This document shows, in pieces, positions 1 through 10,300 of a DNA stretch of 64,000 nt. Origin of the DNA: Pseudomonadota bacterium (lineage in GTDB: Bacteria > Pseudomonadota > Alphaproteobacteria > Rhizobiales > Aestuariivirgaceae); contig JAIUNJ010000001.1 in NCBI GenBank assembly GCA_020161855.1, positions 372,001 through 436,000 on the forward strand, in the 5' to 3' direction. The position numbers were made by a program, and so were the translations under genes. Below the pieces are notes generated by a model, which worked only from the letters and a program-made list of their open reading frames with translations, was not told where the DNA came from and made no database searches. Positions within the stretch are counted from its first letter, which is position 1. Every line of letters starts with the position of its first letter.

Positions 1-227
1 TCTTCATCGACAATCCGGAAGGCGGCAAGGACAAGCTCCTCATCGGCGTGCCCTTCCAGGACATCGGCGAGGCCCGGCTCGTGCTCAGCGACGAGCTCAT
101 CGAGGCCGCCCGCCTCAAGCATCAATCCAGCGCCGGCGCGGTCGGGGATGCCTCCGATTTCGACGGCGAGATCAAACCCCTCGGCGACGAGGATGACGAC
201 GATACAGAAGGAAACGACAATGGCTAA
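1..227 (+). CDS. rimP: Ribosome maturation factor RimP (3' end only)
   Basis: The window opens inside this gene; about 74 C-terminal codons are present, reading from base 3. The segment begins FIDNPEGGKDKLLIGVPF and ends in an acidic tail ([14 protein letters not shown]), as in alphaproteobacterial RimP proteins, which assist 30S subunit assembly. The family call rests on this short tail plus its place directly before nusA, the standard order. Its stop codon lies inside the start of nusA (the 8-base overlap ATGGCTAA), so the two are translationally coupled. Confidence 0.8.
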   Translation, partial: FIDNPEGGKDKLLIGVPFQDIGEARLVLSDELIEAARLKHQSSAGAVGDASDFDGEIKPLGDEDDDDTEGNDNG

Positions 228-1827
228 CACTGCTGTCAGCGCCAACAGGCTCGAACTCTTGCAGATCGCCGATGCGGTCGCGCGCGAGAAGTCGATCGAC
301 AAGCGCATCGTGCTTGAGGCGATGGAAGACGCCATGACCCGCGCCGCCAAGCAGCGCTACGGCATGGAAAACGAGATCCGCGCCGAGATCGATGCGCGCA
401 CTGGCGAGACCCGGCTGAACCGCCTCTTGCAGGTGGTCGAGGCGATCGAGAACGACGCCACGCAGATCCTCCTTTCAGAAGCGCAGAAGAAGAATCCAGC
501 CGCCCAGGTTGGCGATTTCATTGCCGAGCCGCTGCCGCCCATCGAGTTCGGCCGCATCGCCGCACAGAGCGCCAAGCAGGTGATCGTGCAGAAGGTGCGC
601 GATGCCGAACGCGACCGCGTCTATGAGGAATTCAAGGACCGCATCGGCGATATCGTCAACGGTCTCGTCAAGCGCGCCGAATATGGCAACGTCATCGTCG
701 ATCTCGGCCGTGGCGAAGGCATCGTCCGCCGCGACGAAACTCTACCGCGCGAGACCTTCCGTCCCGGCGACCGCATCCGGGCCTATATCTACGACGTGCG
801 CCGCGAGCAGCGCGGGCCTCAGATTTTCCTGTCGCGCACCCATCCGCAGTTCATGGCCAAGCTCTTCGGCCAGGAAGTGCCGGAAATCTATGATGGCGTG
901 GTCGAGGTCGTCTCGGTCGCCCGCGATCCGGGCTCGCGCGCCAAGATCGGCGTGCGCTCCAAGGATGGTTCGATCGATCCGGTCGGCGCCTGCGTCGGCA
1001 TGAGGGGTTCGCGCGTGCAGGCCGTGGTCAACGAGCTGCAGGGCGAGAAGATCGACATCATCCAGTGGTCGCCTGACGTTGCCACCTTCGTGGTCAACGC
1101 CCTTGCGCCGGCCGAAGTGGCCAAGGTGGTGCTCGACGAGGAAGCCGAGCGCATCGAGGTCGTGGTGCCTGACGAGCAGCTCTCGCTCGCCATCGGCCGC
1201 CGCGGCCAGAACGTGCGCCTCGCCTCGCAGCTTACCGGCTGGGACATCGACATCATGACGGAAGCGGAAGAGTCCGAACGCCGCCAGAAGGAATTCGCGG
1301 CCCGCACCCAGCGCTTCGTCAGCGCGCTCGACGTCGACGAGACGCTGGCCCAGCTCCTCGCCTCGGAAGGTTTCGACCAGGTGGAAGAGCTTGCCCGCGT
1401 TGATGCCCGCGAGATCGCCACCATTGACGGTCTTGACGAGGCCACGGCGGAAGAGATCCAGAGCCGTGCCAACGCCTTCCTGGAGCGCGAGGCCTCGGAG
1501 CTTGAGGAGAAGCGCAAGGAACTCGGCGTTGCCGATGATCTCGCCCAGTTCGAGGGCCTGACGCAGCACATGGTTGTGGCTCTCGGTACGGCCGGTGTGA
1601 AGACGCTGGAAGATTTTGCCGATCTCGCCTCTGACGACCTCACCGGCTGGAACGAGCGCAAGCACGGCGAAACCGTGAAGCACAAGGGCACGCTCTCCGA
1701 TCAGGGCGTGACCGCAGCTGAAGCCCAGGACCTGATCATGAAGGCCCGCGTGGCGCTGGGCTGGATCGAGGCCCCGGTTCCTGCCGAAGAAGAAGTTGTT
1801 GCCGAGGAAGAAGGAGCGCAAGCCTGA
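220..1827 (+). CDS. nusA: Transcription elongation/termination factor NusA
   Basis: A 535-residue cytoplasmic RNA polymerase-binding factor acting in pausing, termination and antitermination. In order it shows the N-terminal polymerase-binding domain ([20 protein letters not shown]), an S1 domain around residues 140-205 ([19 protein letters not shown]), two KH domains ([15 protein letters not shown] and [17 protein letters not shown]) and two C-terminal helix-hairpin-helix repeats with an acidic end. The start at 220 was chosen over an upstream in-frame ATG at 148 because GAAGGA sits just ahead of it, it overlaps the rimP stop in the usual way, and the protein then begins as family members do. 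Confidence 0.97.
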   Translation: MANTAVSANRLELLQIADAVAREKSIDKRIVLEAMEDAMTRAAKQRYGMENEIRAEIDARTGETRLNRLLQVVEAIENDATQILLSEAQKKNPAAQVGDFIAEPLPPIEFGRIAAQSAKQVIVQKVRDAERDRVYEEFKDRIGDIVNGLVKRAEYGNVIVDLGRGEGIVRRDETLPRETFRPGDRIRAYIYDVRREQRGPQIFLSRTHPQFMAKLFGQEVPEIYDGVVEVVSVARDPGSRAKIGVRSKDGSIDPVGACVGMRGSRVQAVVNELQGEKIDIIQWSPDVATFVVNALAPAEVAKVVLDEEAERIEVVVPDEQLSLAIGRRGQNVRLASQLTGWDIDIMTEAEESERRQKEFAARTQRFVSALDVDETLAQLLASEGFDQVEELARVDAREIATIDGLDEATAEEIQSRANAFLEREASELEEKRKELGVADDLAQFEGLTQHMVVALGTAGVKTLEDFADLASDDLTGWNERKHGETVKHKGTLSDQGVTAAEAQDLIMKARVALGWIEAPVPAEEEVVAEEEGAQA

Positions 1828-1856
1828 CCTCAGCCGCAGCCAGCATCGAGGCCGAA

Positions 1857-2453
1857 ATGCCGGAGCGCATGTGCATCGTGACCCGCGAGGTGCGCGACGA
1901 AGCAGAGCTTCTGCGTTTTGCCCGGGCCCCGGATGGCACCGTCGTTCCCGATCTGGCGCGCAAGCTGCCGGGGCGGGGCGTCTGGGTCAGTCTCAGCCGG
2001 GAAAAGCTTGCGGAAGCGGTCAGGAAGGGTCTCTTCGCCCGTGGTTTCCAGGCGGCCAGCACGGCCGATGGCGAGCTTCCCGGGCGGGTGGCAGGGCTCC
2101 TGCGCCAGCAGATCGTGTCGCACCTGTCGCTGGCCCGCAAGGCGGGCGAAGCGGTTGCGGGCGCCACGAAGGTCGAGGAAGCGCTGCGCAAGGGCCGGGC
2201 CGGGCTGCTGTTTCACGCCGCCGAGGCCCGCCCCGACGGGGTGCGGAAGCTCAACCGGCTGGCAGGCCCCGGGGTGCAGGTCAGTAATGTTCTGGCCGGT
2301 GCCGATTTGGATTTGGCATTTGGCCGGGCAAATGTGGTACACGCTGCCGTGACCGAGGGCGGTTTGGCAGCCCGGATTACTTCTCACGTCATGCGATATT
2401 CGCGTTACGAAGGTTTGGTTTTGGGGCCTGACGGCCCGGAAGACGGATTATGA
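1857..2453 (+). CDS. ylxR: YlxR-family RNA-binding protein with L7Ae-like half
   Basis: 198 residues. The N-terminal YlxR (DUF448) domain shows RMCIVTREV and LPGRGVWVS; the C-terminal half ([21 protein letters not shown]) resembles the ribosomal L7Ae/L30e fold seen in alphaproteobacterial versions. YlxR proteins bind RNA; the Bacillus member modulates RNase P. Placement between nusA and infB is the family hallmark. The start is the first in-frame ATG after the nusA stop. Its TGA overlaps the infB ATG (ATGA), so translation of the two is coupled. Confidence 0.9.
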   Translation: MPERMCIVTREVRDEAELLRFARAPDGTVVPDLARKLPGRGVWVSLSREKLAEAVRKGLFARGFQAASTADGELPGRVAGLLRQQIVSHLSLARKAGEAVAGATKVEEALRKGRAGLLFHAAEARPDGVRKLNRLAGPGVQVSNVLAGADLDLAFGRANVVHAAVTEGGLAARITSHVMRYSRYEGLVLGPDGPEDGL

Positions 2454-5050
2454 ACGATACGACGGACAACAAAGACAGAAACAAGCCCGGTGGCACGCTG
2501 ACCTTGAAGCGCCCTGCCGTCGAACAGTCGCGCGTGAAGCAGAGCTTCTCCCACGGCCGCACCAAGACGGTCGTGGTCGAGACCAAGCGCAAGCGTTTTG
2601 ACGACAAGCCCGGTGCGGCTGAAGCGAAGCCCGCTTTCCAGCCAGCACCGCGCGTCGTGCCGCAGGCCGCTCCTGCAGCCCCGGCAACGCCGCAGCGGCC
2701 GGCGCCCAGCACCGCCAATCGCGGCGTTGTGCTACGTACCCTCACCAGCGATGAGCGTGAGGCGCGCGATCGCGCCCTTGCCGATGCGCGCGTGCGCGAG
2801 GCCGATGAGCGCAAACGCCAGGAAGAAGAACTGAGCCGCCGCCGGATTCAGGATGAGCGCGACCGTGTCGAGCGCGATGCAGCCGCCAAGCGCAAGGCCG
2901 AGGACGATGCCCGCCATCGCATGGAGGACGAATCCCGCCGCAAGGCCGAGGAAGCCGCCAAGAAACTGTCGCCGCGGGCACCAGCTGCCGCCGATCAGGA
3001 TGATGATGCTCCTCGCGCCCGTGTAGGCGCGCGCCCCGGCACTGTGCGTCCCGGTCTGAGACCCAGCATCGGCGGCATGGCCCGCCCGGCGCCTGCGGCC
3101 AAGCCCGGCAAGGTCGTGGTGCCGACGCGCACCAAGGCCGATATCGAGAAGAAGGAAAATCGCGGCCGCCTGACCGTCTCGAACGCGCTCGACGAAGATG
3201 AGACCGTCCGTGGCCATTCGATCGCGGCCTTCCGCCGCCGCACCGAGCGCCTGAAGAACAAGGCGCATGGCTTCCAGATGCCGACGGAGAAGATGGCGCG
3301 AGAGATCGTCATCCCCGAGGCCATCACCATCCAGGAATTGTCGAATCGCATGGCCGAACGGGCCGTCGACATCATCAAGTTCCTGATGAAGCAGGGCCAG
3401 ATGCATACGATCAACGACGTGATCGATGCCGATACGGCCCAGCTCATCGCCGAGGAAATGGGCCACAAGGTCAAGCGTGTGTCCGAGTCGGATGTTGTCG
3501 AAGGCCTCGATGGCGATGCCGATGCGGCGGAGACGCTGAAGCCGCGTCCGCCGGTCGTCACCATCATGGGCCATGTCGACCACGGCAAGACCTCGCTGCT
3601 CGACGCCATCCGCAAGACCAACGTCGTGTCTGGTGAGGCTGGTGGCATCACGCAGCATATCGGCGCCTATCAGGTGGCGACACCGCGCGGCCTGATCACC
3701 TTCATCGACACGCCCGGTCACGAGGCCTTTACCTCGATGCGCGCCCGCGGCGCCAAGGCAACCGACATCGCTGTTCTGGTGGTGGCTGCCGACGACGGCG
3801 TGAAGCCGCAGACGGTTGAATCGATCAGCCACGCCAAGGCGGCCGAAGTGCCGATCATCGTCGCCATCAACAAGATGGACAAGCCGGGCGTGAACCCGAC
3901 GCGTGTGCGCACCGACCTGCTTCAGCACGATCTCGTTGTTGAAAGCATGGGAGGTGACGTTCTTGACGTGGAAGTCTCGGCCCTCAAGGGCACCAACCTC
4001 GACAAGCTGCTGGATGTCATCCTCCTGCAGGCCGAAGTCCTCGATCTCAAGGCCAATCCGGACCGCGAGGCCGGCGGTCTGGTCATCGAAGCGCAGCTCG
4101 ACAAGGGCCGTGGCCCGGTTGCCACCGTGCTGGTGCAGCGCGGCACGCTGAAGCATGGCGACATCTTTGTCGCCGGTTCGTCCTGGGGCCGTGTCCGCGC
4201 ACTGGTCAACGAGCGCGGAGAGCAGCTCAAGTCGGCAGGGCCTTCCGTGCCCGTCGAAGTTCTGGGTCTCAACTCGGCGCCGGAAGCGGGTGACCGCTTT
4301 GACGTCGTTCCGACGGAAGCCCGCGCCCGCGAAATCACCGACTATCGCGAGCGCCAGCGCCGTGACAAGCGCGGTGCCTCGGCTGCCCGTGCTTCGCTTG
4401 AATCCATGATGAGCCAGATGAACCAGGCGGGCCGCAAGGAATTCCCGATCCTGATCAAGGCTGACGTGCAGGGTTCGGCGGAAGCGATCGTGCAGGCCTT
4501 GGAAAAGATTGGCAACGATGAAATCCGCGCCCGTGTGGTGCATTACGCGGTCGGTGGTATCTCGGAGAGCGACATCGCCCTTGCGGCGGCCTCGGGTGCT
4601 GCGGTTCTGGGCTTCAATGTCCGTGCCAATGCGCAGGCCCGCGATGCGGCAGCCCAGCAGGGCATCGAAATCCGCTACTACAACATCATCTATGACCTGG
4701 TGGACGACATCAAGCAGGCCATGGCCGGCAAGCTCGCGCCGGAACTGCGCGAAACCTTCATCGGCAACGCCCGTATCCTCGAGGTGTTCAACATCACCAA
4801 GGTGGGCAAGGTGGCTGGTTGCCTCGTCACCGAGGGCAAGGTGGAGCGTGGCGCCAAGGTCCGTCTCATCCGCGACAACGTCGTGATCCACGAAGGCATG
4901 CTGTCCACGCTCAAGCGTTTCAAGGACGAGGTGAAGGAAGTGATTTCCGGCACCGAATGCGGCATGGCCTTCGAGAACTACCAGGACATGCGGAAAGACG
5001 ACGTGATCGAATGCTTCCGCGTGGAGAAGGTGGCGCGGACGCTGGCGTAA
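2450..5050 (+). CDS. infB: Translation initiation factor IF-2
   Basis: 866 residues. A long charged, low-complexity N-terminal region (Ala/Arg/Glu rich, about residues 1-230) is followed by the IF2 N domain, the GTPase domain with G1 GHVDHGKT at residues 374-381, DTPGHE and NKMD, and the two C-terminal domains that bind fMet-tRNA. It positions initiator tRNA on the 30S subunit and promotes subunit joining. It starts inside the ylxR stop codon. Length and order are normal for alphaproteobacteria. Confidence 0.98.
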   Translation: MNDTTDNKDRNKPGGTLTLKRPAVEQSRVKQSFSHGRTKTVVVETKRKRFDDKPGAAEAKPAFQPAPRVVPQAAPAAPATPQRPAPSTANRGVVLRTLTSDEREARDRALADARVREADERKRQEEELSRRRIQDERDRVERDAAAKRKAEDDARHRMEDESRRKAEEAAKKLSPRAPAAADQDDDAPRARVGARPGTVRPGLRPSIGGMARPAPAAKPGKVVVPTRTKADIEKKENRGRLTVSNALDEDETVRGHSIAAFRRRTERLKNKAHGFQMPTEKMAREIVIPEAITIQELSNRMAERAVDIIKFLMKQGQMHTINDVIDADTAQLIAEEMGHKVKRVSESDVVEGLDGDADAAETLKPRPPVVTIMGHVDHGKTSLLDAIRKTNVVSGEAGGITQHIGAYQVATPRGLITFIDTPGHEAFTSMRARGAKATDIAVLVVAADDGVKPQTVESISHAKAAEVPIIVAINKMDKPGVNPTRVRTDLLQHDLVVESMGGDVLDVEVSALKGTNLDKLLDVILLQAEVLDLKANPDREAGGLVIEAQLDKGRGPVATVLVQRGTLKHGDIFVAGSSWGRVRALVNERGEQLKSAGPSVPVEVLGLNSAPEAGDRFDVVPTEARAREITDYRERQRRDKRGASAARASLESMMSQMNQAGRKEFPILIKADVQGSAEAIVQALEKIGNDEIRARVVHYAVGGISESDIALAAASGAAVLGFNVRANAQARDAAAQQGIEIRYYNIIYDLVDDIKQAMAGKLAPELRETFIGNARILEVFNITKVGKVAGCLVTEGKVERGAKVRLIRDNVVIHEGMLSTLKRFKDEVKEVISGTECGMAFENYQDMRKDDVIECFRVEKVARTLA

Positions 5051-5110
5051 CAGCCAGCTTCCAGGCGCCACTTCACATGCGGTTCTTAACCGGTTGCGGG
5101 GTTTGGCAGC

Positions 5111-5731
5111 ATGAAAGTCACGGCGGCCACGGCGTTGGATGCTGATTCCGTTGTCGATCTTCTGGTCAGGGCATTCGCGAACGACAACCAGATGAGATAT
5201 TTCTTCGGCGAGGTCGCAGCGGACAGGCGCGTCCTTGCCCGGGAGTTCTTTTCAATTCTTTTAGGCGCCCGGATGGCACTCGGAATGCCCGCCCATGTTC
5301 TCAAGGATGAGGAACGGCTGGCCGGTCTGGTCATGGGCTATGACACGCGCCGTCTGGCGTGGCCTTCCGCCTGTGAACGCAGATGGCAAATGTTGCTCGA
5401 AAGGCAGGCTGGTTTGGCGGACCGCATTGATCGTGTTGACCAGTTTGTCGGGCGCTGCGCGCCTACGGAATCTCACTTCTATCTGGGTGTGCTCGGCGTC
5501 GACCCGGCCTGCCAGGGCCGCGGTGCGGGCAGCCACCTGATCGAGGCCTTCTGCCGCCTGTCGGACCAGGACCCGGACTCGCAGGGTGTCTTCCTTGAAA
5601 CGGCCGAGACTGGGAATGCCGAATATTACCGGAAGCGCGGATTTGAGCCGGCGGGCTCCATTGCGCTCAATGAGAGTTACAATCTGCACTGCCTTTTCCG
5701 GCCGCGCCGCAAGCAAGGCGGCCTGGCCTGA
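5111..5731 (+). CDS. GNAT-family N-acetyltransferase
   Basis: 206 residues. The C-terminal half carries the acetyl-CoA binding motif A of GNAT enzymes (YLGVLGVDPACQGRGAGSHLIEAF) and a later strand typical of motif B (YYRKRGFEPAG). The substrate cannot be read from the sequence. It starts 60 bases after infB on the same strand and ends one base before the fosX start, so it probably shares a transcript with fosX. Together these two genes interrupt the usual infB-rbfA neighbourhood, and the acetyltransferase may be an accessory gene. Confidence 0.85.
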   Translation: MKVTAATALDADSVVDLLVRAFANDNQMRYFFGEVAADRRVLAREFFSILLGARMALGMPAHVLKDEERLAGLVMGYDTRRLAWPSACERRWQMLLERQAGLADRIDRVDQFVGRCAPTESHFYLGVLGVDPACQGRGAGSHLIEAFCRLSDQDPDSQGVFLETAETGNAEYYRKRGFEPAGSIALNESYNLHCLFRPRRKQGGLA

Positions 5732-5732
5732 G

Positions 5733-6134
5733 ATGATCGAAGGGCTTTCCCATCTCACCTTTGTTGTCCGTGATCTCGAAAGGATGAGCCGTATCATCAT
5801 CGAGGTCCTCGGCGGTGCGGAGGTCTATTCCAGCGGCGAGAAGACCTTTTCCATTTCGCGGGAGAAGTTTTTCGAAGCCGGCGGACTGTGGATCGCCGTC
5901 ATGGAAGGTGAAAGCCTGCCGGGCCGGAGCTACAATCATGTGGCCTTCAAGGTCAGCGACCCGCAGCTGGAAGAGGCCCGGACGGCGGTTGCCCGGCTCG
6001 GCCTCGACATGAAACCGCCCCGGCCACGGGTGGACGGCGAGGGACAGTCGCTCTACTTCTATGATTATGACAACCATCTCTTTGAACTGCATGCCGGTAC
6101 ACTCGCCGAGCGGCTGGCGCGCTATGGGCGCTAG
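5733..6134 (+). CDS. fosX: FosX-type fosfomycin epoxide hydrolase
   Basis: 133-residue vicinal-oxygen-chelate protein, the usual FosX size. FosX enzymes open the epoxide of fosfomycin with water, using Mn(II). The metal ligands are at His7, His69 and Glu118, and the Glu that acts as catalytic base in FosX is present at residue 44 (ISREKFF), which separates it from the thiol transferases FosA/FosB. The C-terminal block FYDYDNHLFELHAGTL is family-typical. The ATG at 5733 follows the acetyltransferase stop by one base; longer in-frame openings read into that gene. Confidence 0.9.
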   Translation: MIEGLSHLTFVVRDLERMSRIIIEVLGGAEVYSSGEKTFSISREKFFEAGGLWIAVMEGESLPGRSYNHVAFKVSDPQLEEARTAVARLGLDMKPPRPRVDGEGQSLYFYDYDNHLFELHAGTLAERLARYGR

Positions 6135-6176
6135 CTGCCGGGTGCCCGTATGTCTGGGCAGGAAGGGAACCCCCTG

Positions 6177-6563
6177 ATGTCAAAAGCAAGTGCCCCCAGC
6201 CAACGCATGCTCCGCGCCGGAGAGCTGATCCGCCATGCCCTGGCGGATGTCTTCATGCGGGGCGACACGGGCGATCCGGAACTGGAGAAGATCGGCGTCA
6301 GCGTCGTCGAGGTGCAGATGTCGCCAGACCTGCAGATCGCCACCGTCTTTGTGCGCCCCCTCATCCATGGGCAGGAACAGAAGCTGCTTTATGCCTGCAC
6401 CCGCAACCAGCGCTACATGCGGGGGCTGATTGCCCCCCGGCTCGACATGAAATTCATGCCGCAATTGAAGTTTCGCCTCGATACAGCGCTGGATTATGCC
6501 GGCAAGATCGATGAATTGCTGCACCGGCCCGATGTGGCGCGCGACCTGAAAAAGGACGACTAG
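6177..6563 (+). CDS. rbfA: 30S ribosome-binding factor RbfA
   Basis: 128 residues. A cold-adaptation and 16S rRNA maturation factor with a single KH-like domain. It begins MSKASAPSQRMLRAGELI, then ALADVFMRGD and a central VSVVEVQMSPDLQIATVFV strand-helix block typical of the family. The ATG at 6177 was preferred over one at 6150 because GGAAGGGAA lies about eight bases before it and the shorter protein matches the family start. It ends one base before truB. Confidence 0.95.
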   Translation: MSKASAPSQRMLRAGELIRHALADVFMRGDTGDPELEKIGVSVVEVQMSPDLQIATVFVRPLIHGQEQKLLYACTRNQRYMRGLIAPRLDMKFMPQLKFRLDTALDYAGKIDELLHRPDVARDLKKDD

Positions 6564-6564
6564 C

Positions 6565-7530
6565 TTGGCCCAGAGGCCGAAACGCAAGCTGCACGGCTGG
6601 CTGGCCGTGGACAAGCCCTTGGGCATGACCTCCACGCAGGCGCTCGGCAAGGTCCGCTGGCTGACCGGTGCCGAAAAGTCGGGACATGGCGGGACGCTGG
6701 ACCCTTTGGCCACCGGTCTCCTTCCCATTGCCCTCGGCGAGGCGACGAAGACCGTCAACTGGGCCATGGACGGCCGGAAGACCTATCACTTCACGGTTCA
6801 GTGGGGGGCGGAAAGCACCACCGACGATCGCGAGGGTGAATTAGTATCGAAGCGAATCGACCTTTTCGACTTCAGTGAAAACAACATCTTACCGCGCAGC
6901 ATGGATTATGCTGCAATGCAACAATTGCTGCAGCAGAACGTTGCGCCGTTTCATGGTGCAGTGCAGCAAAGGCCGCCAGCCTATTCCGCCATCAAAGTTG
7001 ACGGCGACCGGGCCTATGATCTGGCCCGCTCTGGCGCCGCGGTTGAGCTTGCCGCGCGCACCGTGGAGATTGAAGGCCTGACGGTGCTGGATTGGCCGTC
7101 GCCATCGCAGACCACATTCGAAGTCCGTTGCGGCAAGGGGACCTATGTGCGCTCCCTGGCGCGGGATCTGGGCCGGGCGACCGGCTGGCACGGCCATGTG
7201 ATCATGCTGCGGCGGCTCTCGGTCGGCCCGTTTGCCGAAGCCGACATGATTTCTCTGGAAAAGCTGGAGCAACTGTGTCATCAGCCCGCCAGCGAAAACA
7301 GCCTAGGCGCGTTCCTTCGCCCCATCGAGACCGTGCTGGACGGCATCCCGGCACTGGCCGTGATGGACCGGGACGCCCACCGCCTCAGACAAGGTCAGAC
7401 CGTTCTGATCCGTGGTGCGCAAGCACCGGCCGCGGCGGAGGTGGTTTTGGTGCAGCATGACGGAACTCCCCTCGGGCTCTGTTCCATCGTGCAAGGTGCA
7501 CTGAAGCCCAGACGTTTGTTCAACCTATAG
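6565..7530 (+). CDS. truB: tRNA pseudouridine-55 synthase TruB
   Basis: 321 residues, starting at TTG one base after rbfA. The catalytic aspartate is in [33 protein letters not shown] and [15 protein letters not shown] are the other signature blocks. It isomerises U55 in the T loop of tRNAs. The stretch coding for roughly residues 93-132 ([13 protein letters not shown] onward) is markedly AT-richer than its surroundings and differs from the short acidic loop usual here, though the frame stays open and the flanking motifs are intact. Confidence 0.96.
   Translation: MAQRPKRKLHGWLAVDKPLGMTSTQALGKVRWLTGAEKSGHGGTLDPLATGLLPIALGEATKTVNWAMDGRKTYHFTVQWGAESTTDDREGELVSKRIDLFDFSENNILPRSMDYAAMQQLLQQNVAPFHGAVQQRPPAYSAIKVDGDRAYDLARSGAAVELAARTVEIEGLTVLDWPSPSQTTFEVRCGKGTYVRSLARDLGRATGWHGHVIMLRRLSVGPFAEADMISLEKLEQLCHQPASENSLGAFLRPIETVLDGIPALAVMDRDAHRLRQGQTVLIRGAQAPAAAEVVLVQHDGTPLGLCSIVQGALKPRRLFNL
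6841..6960 (+). other. AT-rich patch inside truB
   Basis: By hand count 56 of these 120 bases are G or C (47%), against well over 60% in the flanking parts of the gene. It contains codons rare in this window such as TTA. The frame is kept, and the encoded segment is a variable loop between conserved TruB blocks. This could be a short recombinant patch or relaxed selection on a loop. Confidence 0.55.
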
Positions 7531-7549
7531 ATCATCTGGAGATGACCGA

Positions 7550-7819
7550 ATGACGATTACTGCCGAGCGCAAGTCTGCGCTCATCAAGGAACATGCCACG
7601 ACGGCCGGCGACACGGGTTCGCCCGAGGTGCAGGTTGCGATCCTGACGGAACGCATCACTGCCCTGACCGAGCACTTCAAGGCACACAAGAAAGACAACC
7701 ACTCGCGCCGTGGCCTGCTCAAGATGGTGAGCCAGCGCCGTGGTCTTCTCGACTATCTCAAGTCGAAGGACGAAGGCCGCTATCAGGCGCTGATCAAGCG
7801 TCTCGATATCCGCCGGTAA
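7550..7819 (+). CDS. rpsO: 30S ribosomal protein S15
   Basis: 89 residues, the exact usual length. It contains the S15 signature ([22 protein letters not shown]). It binds the 16S rRNA central domain early in 30S assembly. It lies 19 bases after truB with CTGGAGATGA ahead of the ATG. Together with pnp downstream this is the conserved truB-rpsO-pnp arrangement. Confidence 0.98.
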   Translation: MTITAERKSALIKEHATTAGDTGSPEVQVAILTERITALTEHFKAHKKDNHSRRGLLKMVSQRRGLLDYLKSKDEGRYQALIKRLDIRR

Positions 7820-7834
7820 ACCAAAGGGCCCTCA

Positions 7835-7890
7835 CCGGCAGTCCTGCACAATATTCTCCCGTGTATGCCCGGGAGAATATGCCTTGCCGG
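7835..7890 (+). promoter_or_regulatory. Long two-part hairpin between rpsO and pnp
   Basis: An inner perfect 11-bp stem pairs 7851-7861 with 7870-7880 around an 8-base loop. An outer 6-bp stem (CCGGCA at 7835-7840 with TGCCGG at 7885-7890) encloses it. No T-run follows, so it is not a standard terminator. In Escherichia coli a hairpin at this place is cut by RNase III and is the basis of pnp autoregulation; the same role is inferred here. Confidence 0.65.
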
Positions 7891-8056
7891 ACCCGATGGA
7901 GGCCATCGCGATTGTATGAGCGGACGGCTCACCGATTTGCCGTCCGCGTCCCCGCAAGGCGCCAGGAGCAATAGGGCTTCTGGCCAATGTCCAAAGGGGA
8001 TGCCGTCCAAAGGTTCGGTGCTGAAGTGGCGGCGAAGGACGTAAAGGATAGAACTG

Positions 8057-10222
8057 ATGTTCAACATTGATGTTGAAGAACTGAACTGGGGCGGCAAGCC
8101 GCTTCGCATGGAAACGGGCCGTGTTGCCCGCCAGGCCGACGGGGCCGTGGTCCTGACGATCGGCGAAACCACGGTGTTGGCCACCGCCGTCGCTGCCCGC
8201 AGCGAGAAGCCCGGCGTGGATTTCTTCCCGCTCACCGTCAACTACCAGGAAAAGACCTATGCCGCCGGCAAGATTCCCGGTGGCTATTTCAAGCGTGAAG
8301 GCCGTCCGACCGAGCGCGAGACGCTGGTCTCCCGCCTGATCGACCGCCCGATCCGCCCGCTTTTCCCGGACGGTTTCCGCCTCGAGACGCAGGTCATTGC
8401 CACGGTTGTCTCCTACGACCTCGAGAATGACAGCGACATCGCTGCCCTCGTCGCCTCGTCGGCAGCACTCACACTTTCTGGCATCCCCTTCCTTGGCCCG
8501 ATCGGCGCTGCCCGTGTCGGCCTGATCGATGGCGAGCTTGTTCTTAACCCGACGGTCGAGCAGCAGAAGACCTCCAAGCTCGATCTTGTGGTCGCCGGCA
8601 CCCAGGACGCCGTGCTGATGGTCGAATCGGAGGCCCATGAGCTTCCGGAAGAAAAGATGCTCGAGGCCGTGATGTTCGGCCATGCCGGTTTCCAGCCGGT
8701 GATCGAGGCCATCATCCGCATGGCCGAGCGCTCGGCCCGCGCCCCGCGCGACTTCAATCCGCCGGATCACTCGGCCGTCTATTCCGCCGTGAAGAAGCAG
8801 GCGGAAAGCGATCTCCGCAAGGCCTATGCCATCGCCAAGAAGGAAGACCGCCAGGAGGCTGTCGCCAAGGCCAAGGATGCCACCAAGTCGGCGCTCGTGA
8901 AGGTCGACGCAGCGGTGGCCCTGCCAGAAGGTGCGGTGTCCGAGCAGTTCAAGCAGCTCGAAGCCGACATCGTCCGCAACAGCATTCTCGACACCGGCCG
9001 CCGCATCGATGGCCGCGACACCAAGACGGTGCGCCCCATCATCGCGGAAGCAAGCGTTCTGCCGCGTACCCATGGTTCGGCGCTTTTCACCCGTGGTGAG
9101 ACCCAGGCCCTGGTCGTGACGACGCTCGGCACCGGCGAAGACGAACAGTACATCGACTCGCTCGACGGCCTGACCAAGGGCAAGTTCATGCTGCACTACA
9201 ACTTCCCGCCCTTCTCGGTCGGTGAAGTGGGCCGCATGGGTGCAACCGGCCGCCGCGAGATCGGCCATGGCAAGCTTGCCTGGCGCGCCATCAACCCGCT
9301 GCTGCCCAAGCCGGAAGACTTCCCCTACACGATCCGCGTGGTCTCCGAGATCACCGAATCAAACGGCTCTTCCTCCATGGCCAGCGTCTGCGGCGCCTCG
9401 CTTTCCCTCATGGATGCGGGCGTGCCAATGAAGGCGCCTTGCGCCGGCATCGCCATGGGCCTGATCAAGGAAGGCGACCGCTTTGCCGTGCTCTCCGATA
9501 TTCTCGGTGACGAGGATCACCTCGGCGACATGGACTTCAAGGTGGCCGGAACTTCGGAAGGCGTAACCTCGCTGCAGATGGACATCAAGATCACCGGGAT
9601 CACCGAAGAGATCATGCGTGTCGCCCTGTTCCAGGCAAAGGAAGGCCGCCTGCACATCCTCGGCAAGATGTCGGAAGCTCTCGAGAAGGCCCGCCCGGGC
9701 CTTGGCGAGCACGCGCCGCGCATCGAGCAGATCAAGATTCCGACCGACAAGATCCGTGAAGTGATCGGCACCGGCGGCAAGGTGATCCGCGAGATCGTCG
9801 AGAAGACCGGCGCCAAGATCGACATCCAGGACGACGGCACCGTCAAGGTGGCCTCGAGCTCGGGTGCCGCGATCACGGCTGCGCTCAAGTGGATCAAGTC
9901 CATCGTTTCCGAACCGGAAGTGGGCGAGATCTACGAAGGCAAGGTGGTCAAGATCATGGAGTTCGGCGCTTTCGTGAACTTCTTCGGCGCCCGCGACGGC
10001 CTCGTGCATGTTTCCGAGCTGGCACCGCATCGCGTCCAGAAGGTCGGCGACGTGGTCAAGGAAGGCGATGCCGTGAAGGTCAAGTTCCTCGGCATGGACA
10101 ACCGCGGCAAGGTTCGCCTCTCGATGAAGGTCGTCGACCAGGCCACGGGCGAGGATCTCAGCAAGCGGCAGGGTGAAGACAAGCCCGCCACTGAAGGCAA
10201 GGACGAGCAGACGGGCGACTGA
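8057..10222 (+). CDS. pnp: Polyribonucleotide nucleotidyltransferase (PNPase)
   Basis: 721 residues with two RNase PH-like cores ([11 protein letters not shown] in the first; [15 protein letters not shown] and [18 protein letters not shown] in the second), a helical linker, a KH domain near residues 560-620 ([22 protein letters not shown]) and an S1 domain near 625-695 ([20 protein letters not shown]). It degrades RNA 3'-5' phosphorolytically and is a degradosome or Hfq partner. The 237-base spacer before it contains the rpsO-pnp hairpin; a terminator follows. Confidence 0.98.
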   Translation: MFNIDVEELNWGGKPLRMETGRVARQADGAVVLTIGETTVLATAVAARSEKPGVDFFPLTVNYQEKTYAAGKIPGGYFKREGRPTERETLVSRLIDRPIRPLFPDGFRLETQVIATVVSYDLENDSDIAALVASSAALTLSGIPFLGPIGAARVGLIDGELVLNPTVEQQKTSKLDLVVAGTQDAVLMVESEAHELPEEKMLEAVMFGHAGFQPVIEAIIRMAERSARAPRDFNPPDHSAVYSAVKKQAESDLRKAYAIAKKEDRQEAVAKAKDATKSALVKVDAAVALPEGAVSEQFKQLEADIVRNSILDTGRRIDGRDTKTVRPIIAEASVLPRTHGSALFTRGETQALVVTTLGTGEDEQYIDSLDGLTKGKFMLHYNFPPFSVGEVGRMGATGRREIGHGKLAWRAINPLLPKPEDFPYTIRVVSEITESNGSSSMASVCGASLSLMDAGVPMKAPCAGIAMGLIKEGDRFAVLSDILGDEDHLGDMDFKVAGTSEGVTSLQMDIKITGITEEIMRVALFQAKEGRLHILGKMSEALEKARPGLGEHAPRIEQIKIPTDKIREVIGTGGKVIREIVEKTGAKIDIQDDGTVKVASSSGAAITAALKWIKSIVSEPEVGEIYEGKVVKIMEFGAFVNFFGARDGLVHVSELAPHRVQKVGDVVKEGDAVKVKFLGMDNRGKVRLSMKVVDQATGEDLSKRQGEDKPATEGKDEQTGD

Positions 10223-10248
10223 GCCTTCTCCCAAATAGGTTATGATCA

Positions 10249-10276
10249 GGGGCTGCCGGCGACGGTGGCCCCTTTT
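10249..10276 (+). terminator. Intrinsic terminator of the rpsO-pnp operon
   Basis: A 10-bp stem (GGGGCTGCCG with CGGTGGCCCC, two G-U pairs), a GCGA tetraloop and then TTTT. It lies 26 bases after the pnp stop, which fits the end of the long translation operon. Confidence 0.8.
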
Positions 10277-10300
10277 GCAAGATCAGGCTAAGGAAATGCC

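Noticed and set aside
2732-5071. A 779-codon open frame on the minus strand across infB
   Set aside because: It is antisense to a certain gene, and its composition (His/Asp/Leu/Arg rich) is the usual reflection of GC-rich codon bias; no family motif is seen.
7832-9268. A 478-codon minus-strand frame across the 5' half of pnp
   Set aside because: Shadow of the pnp reading frame; no ribosome site or recognisable domain.
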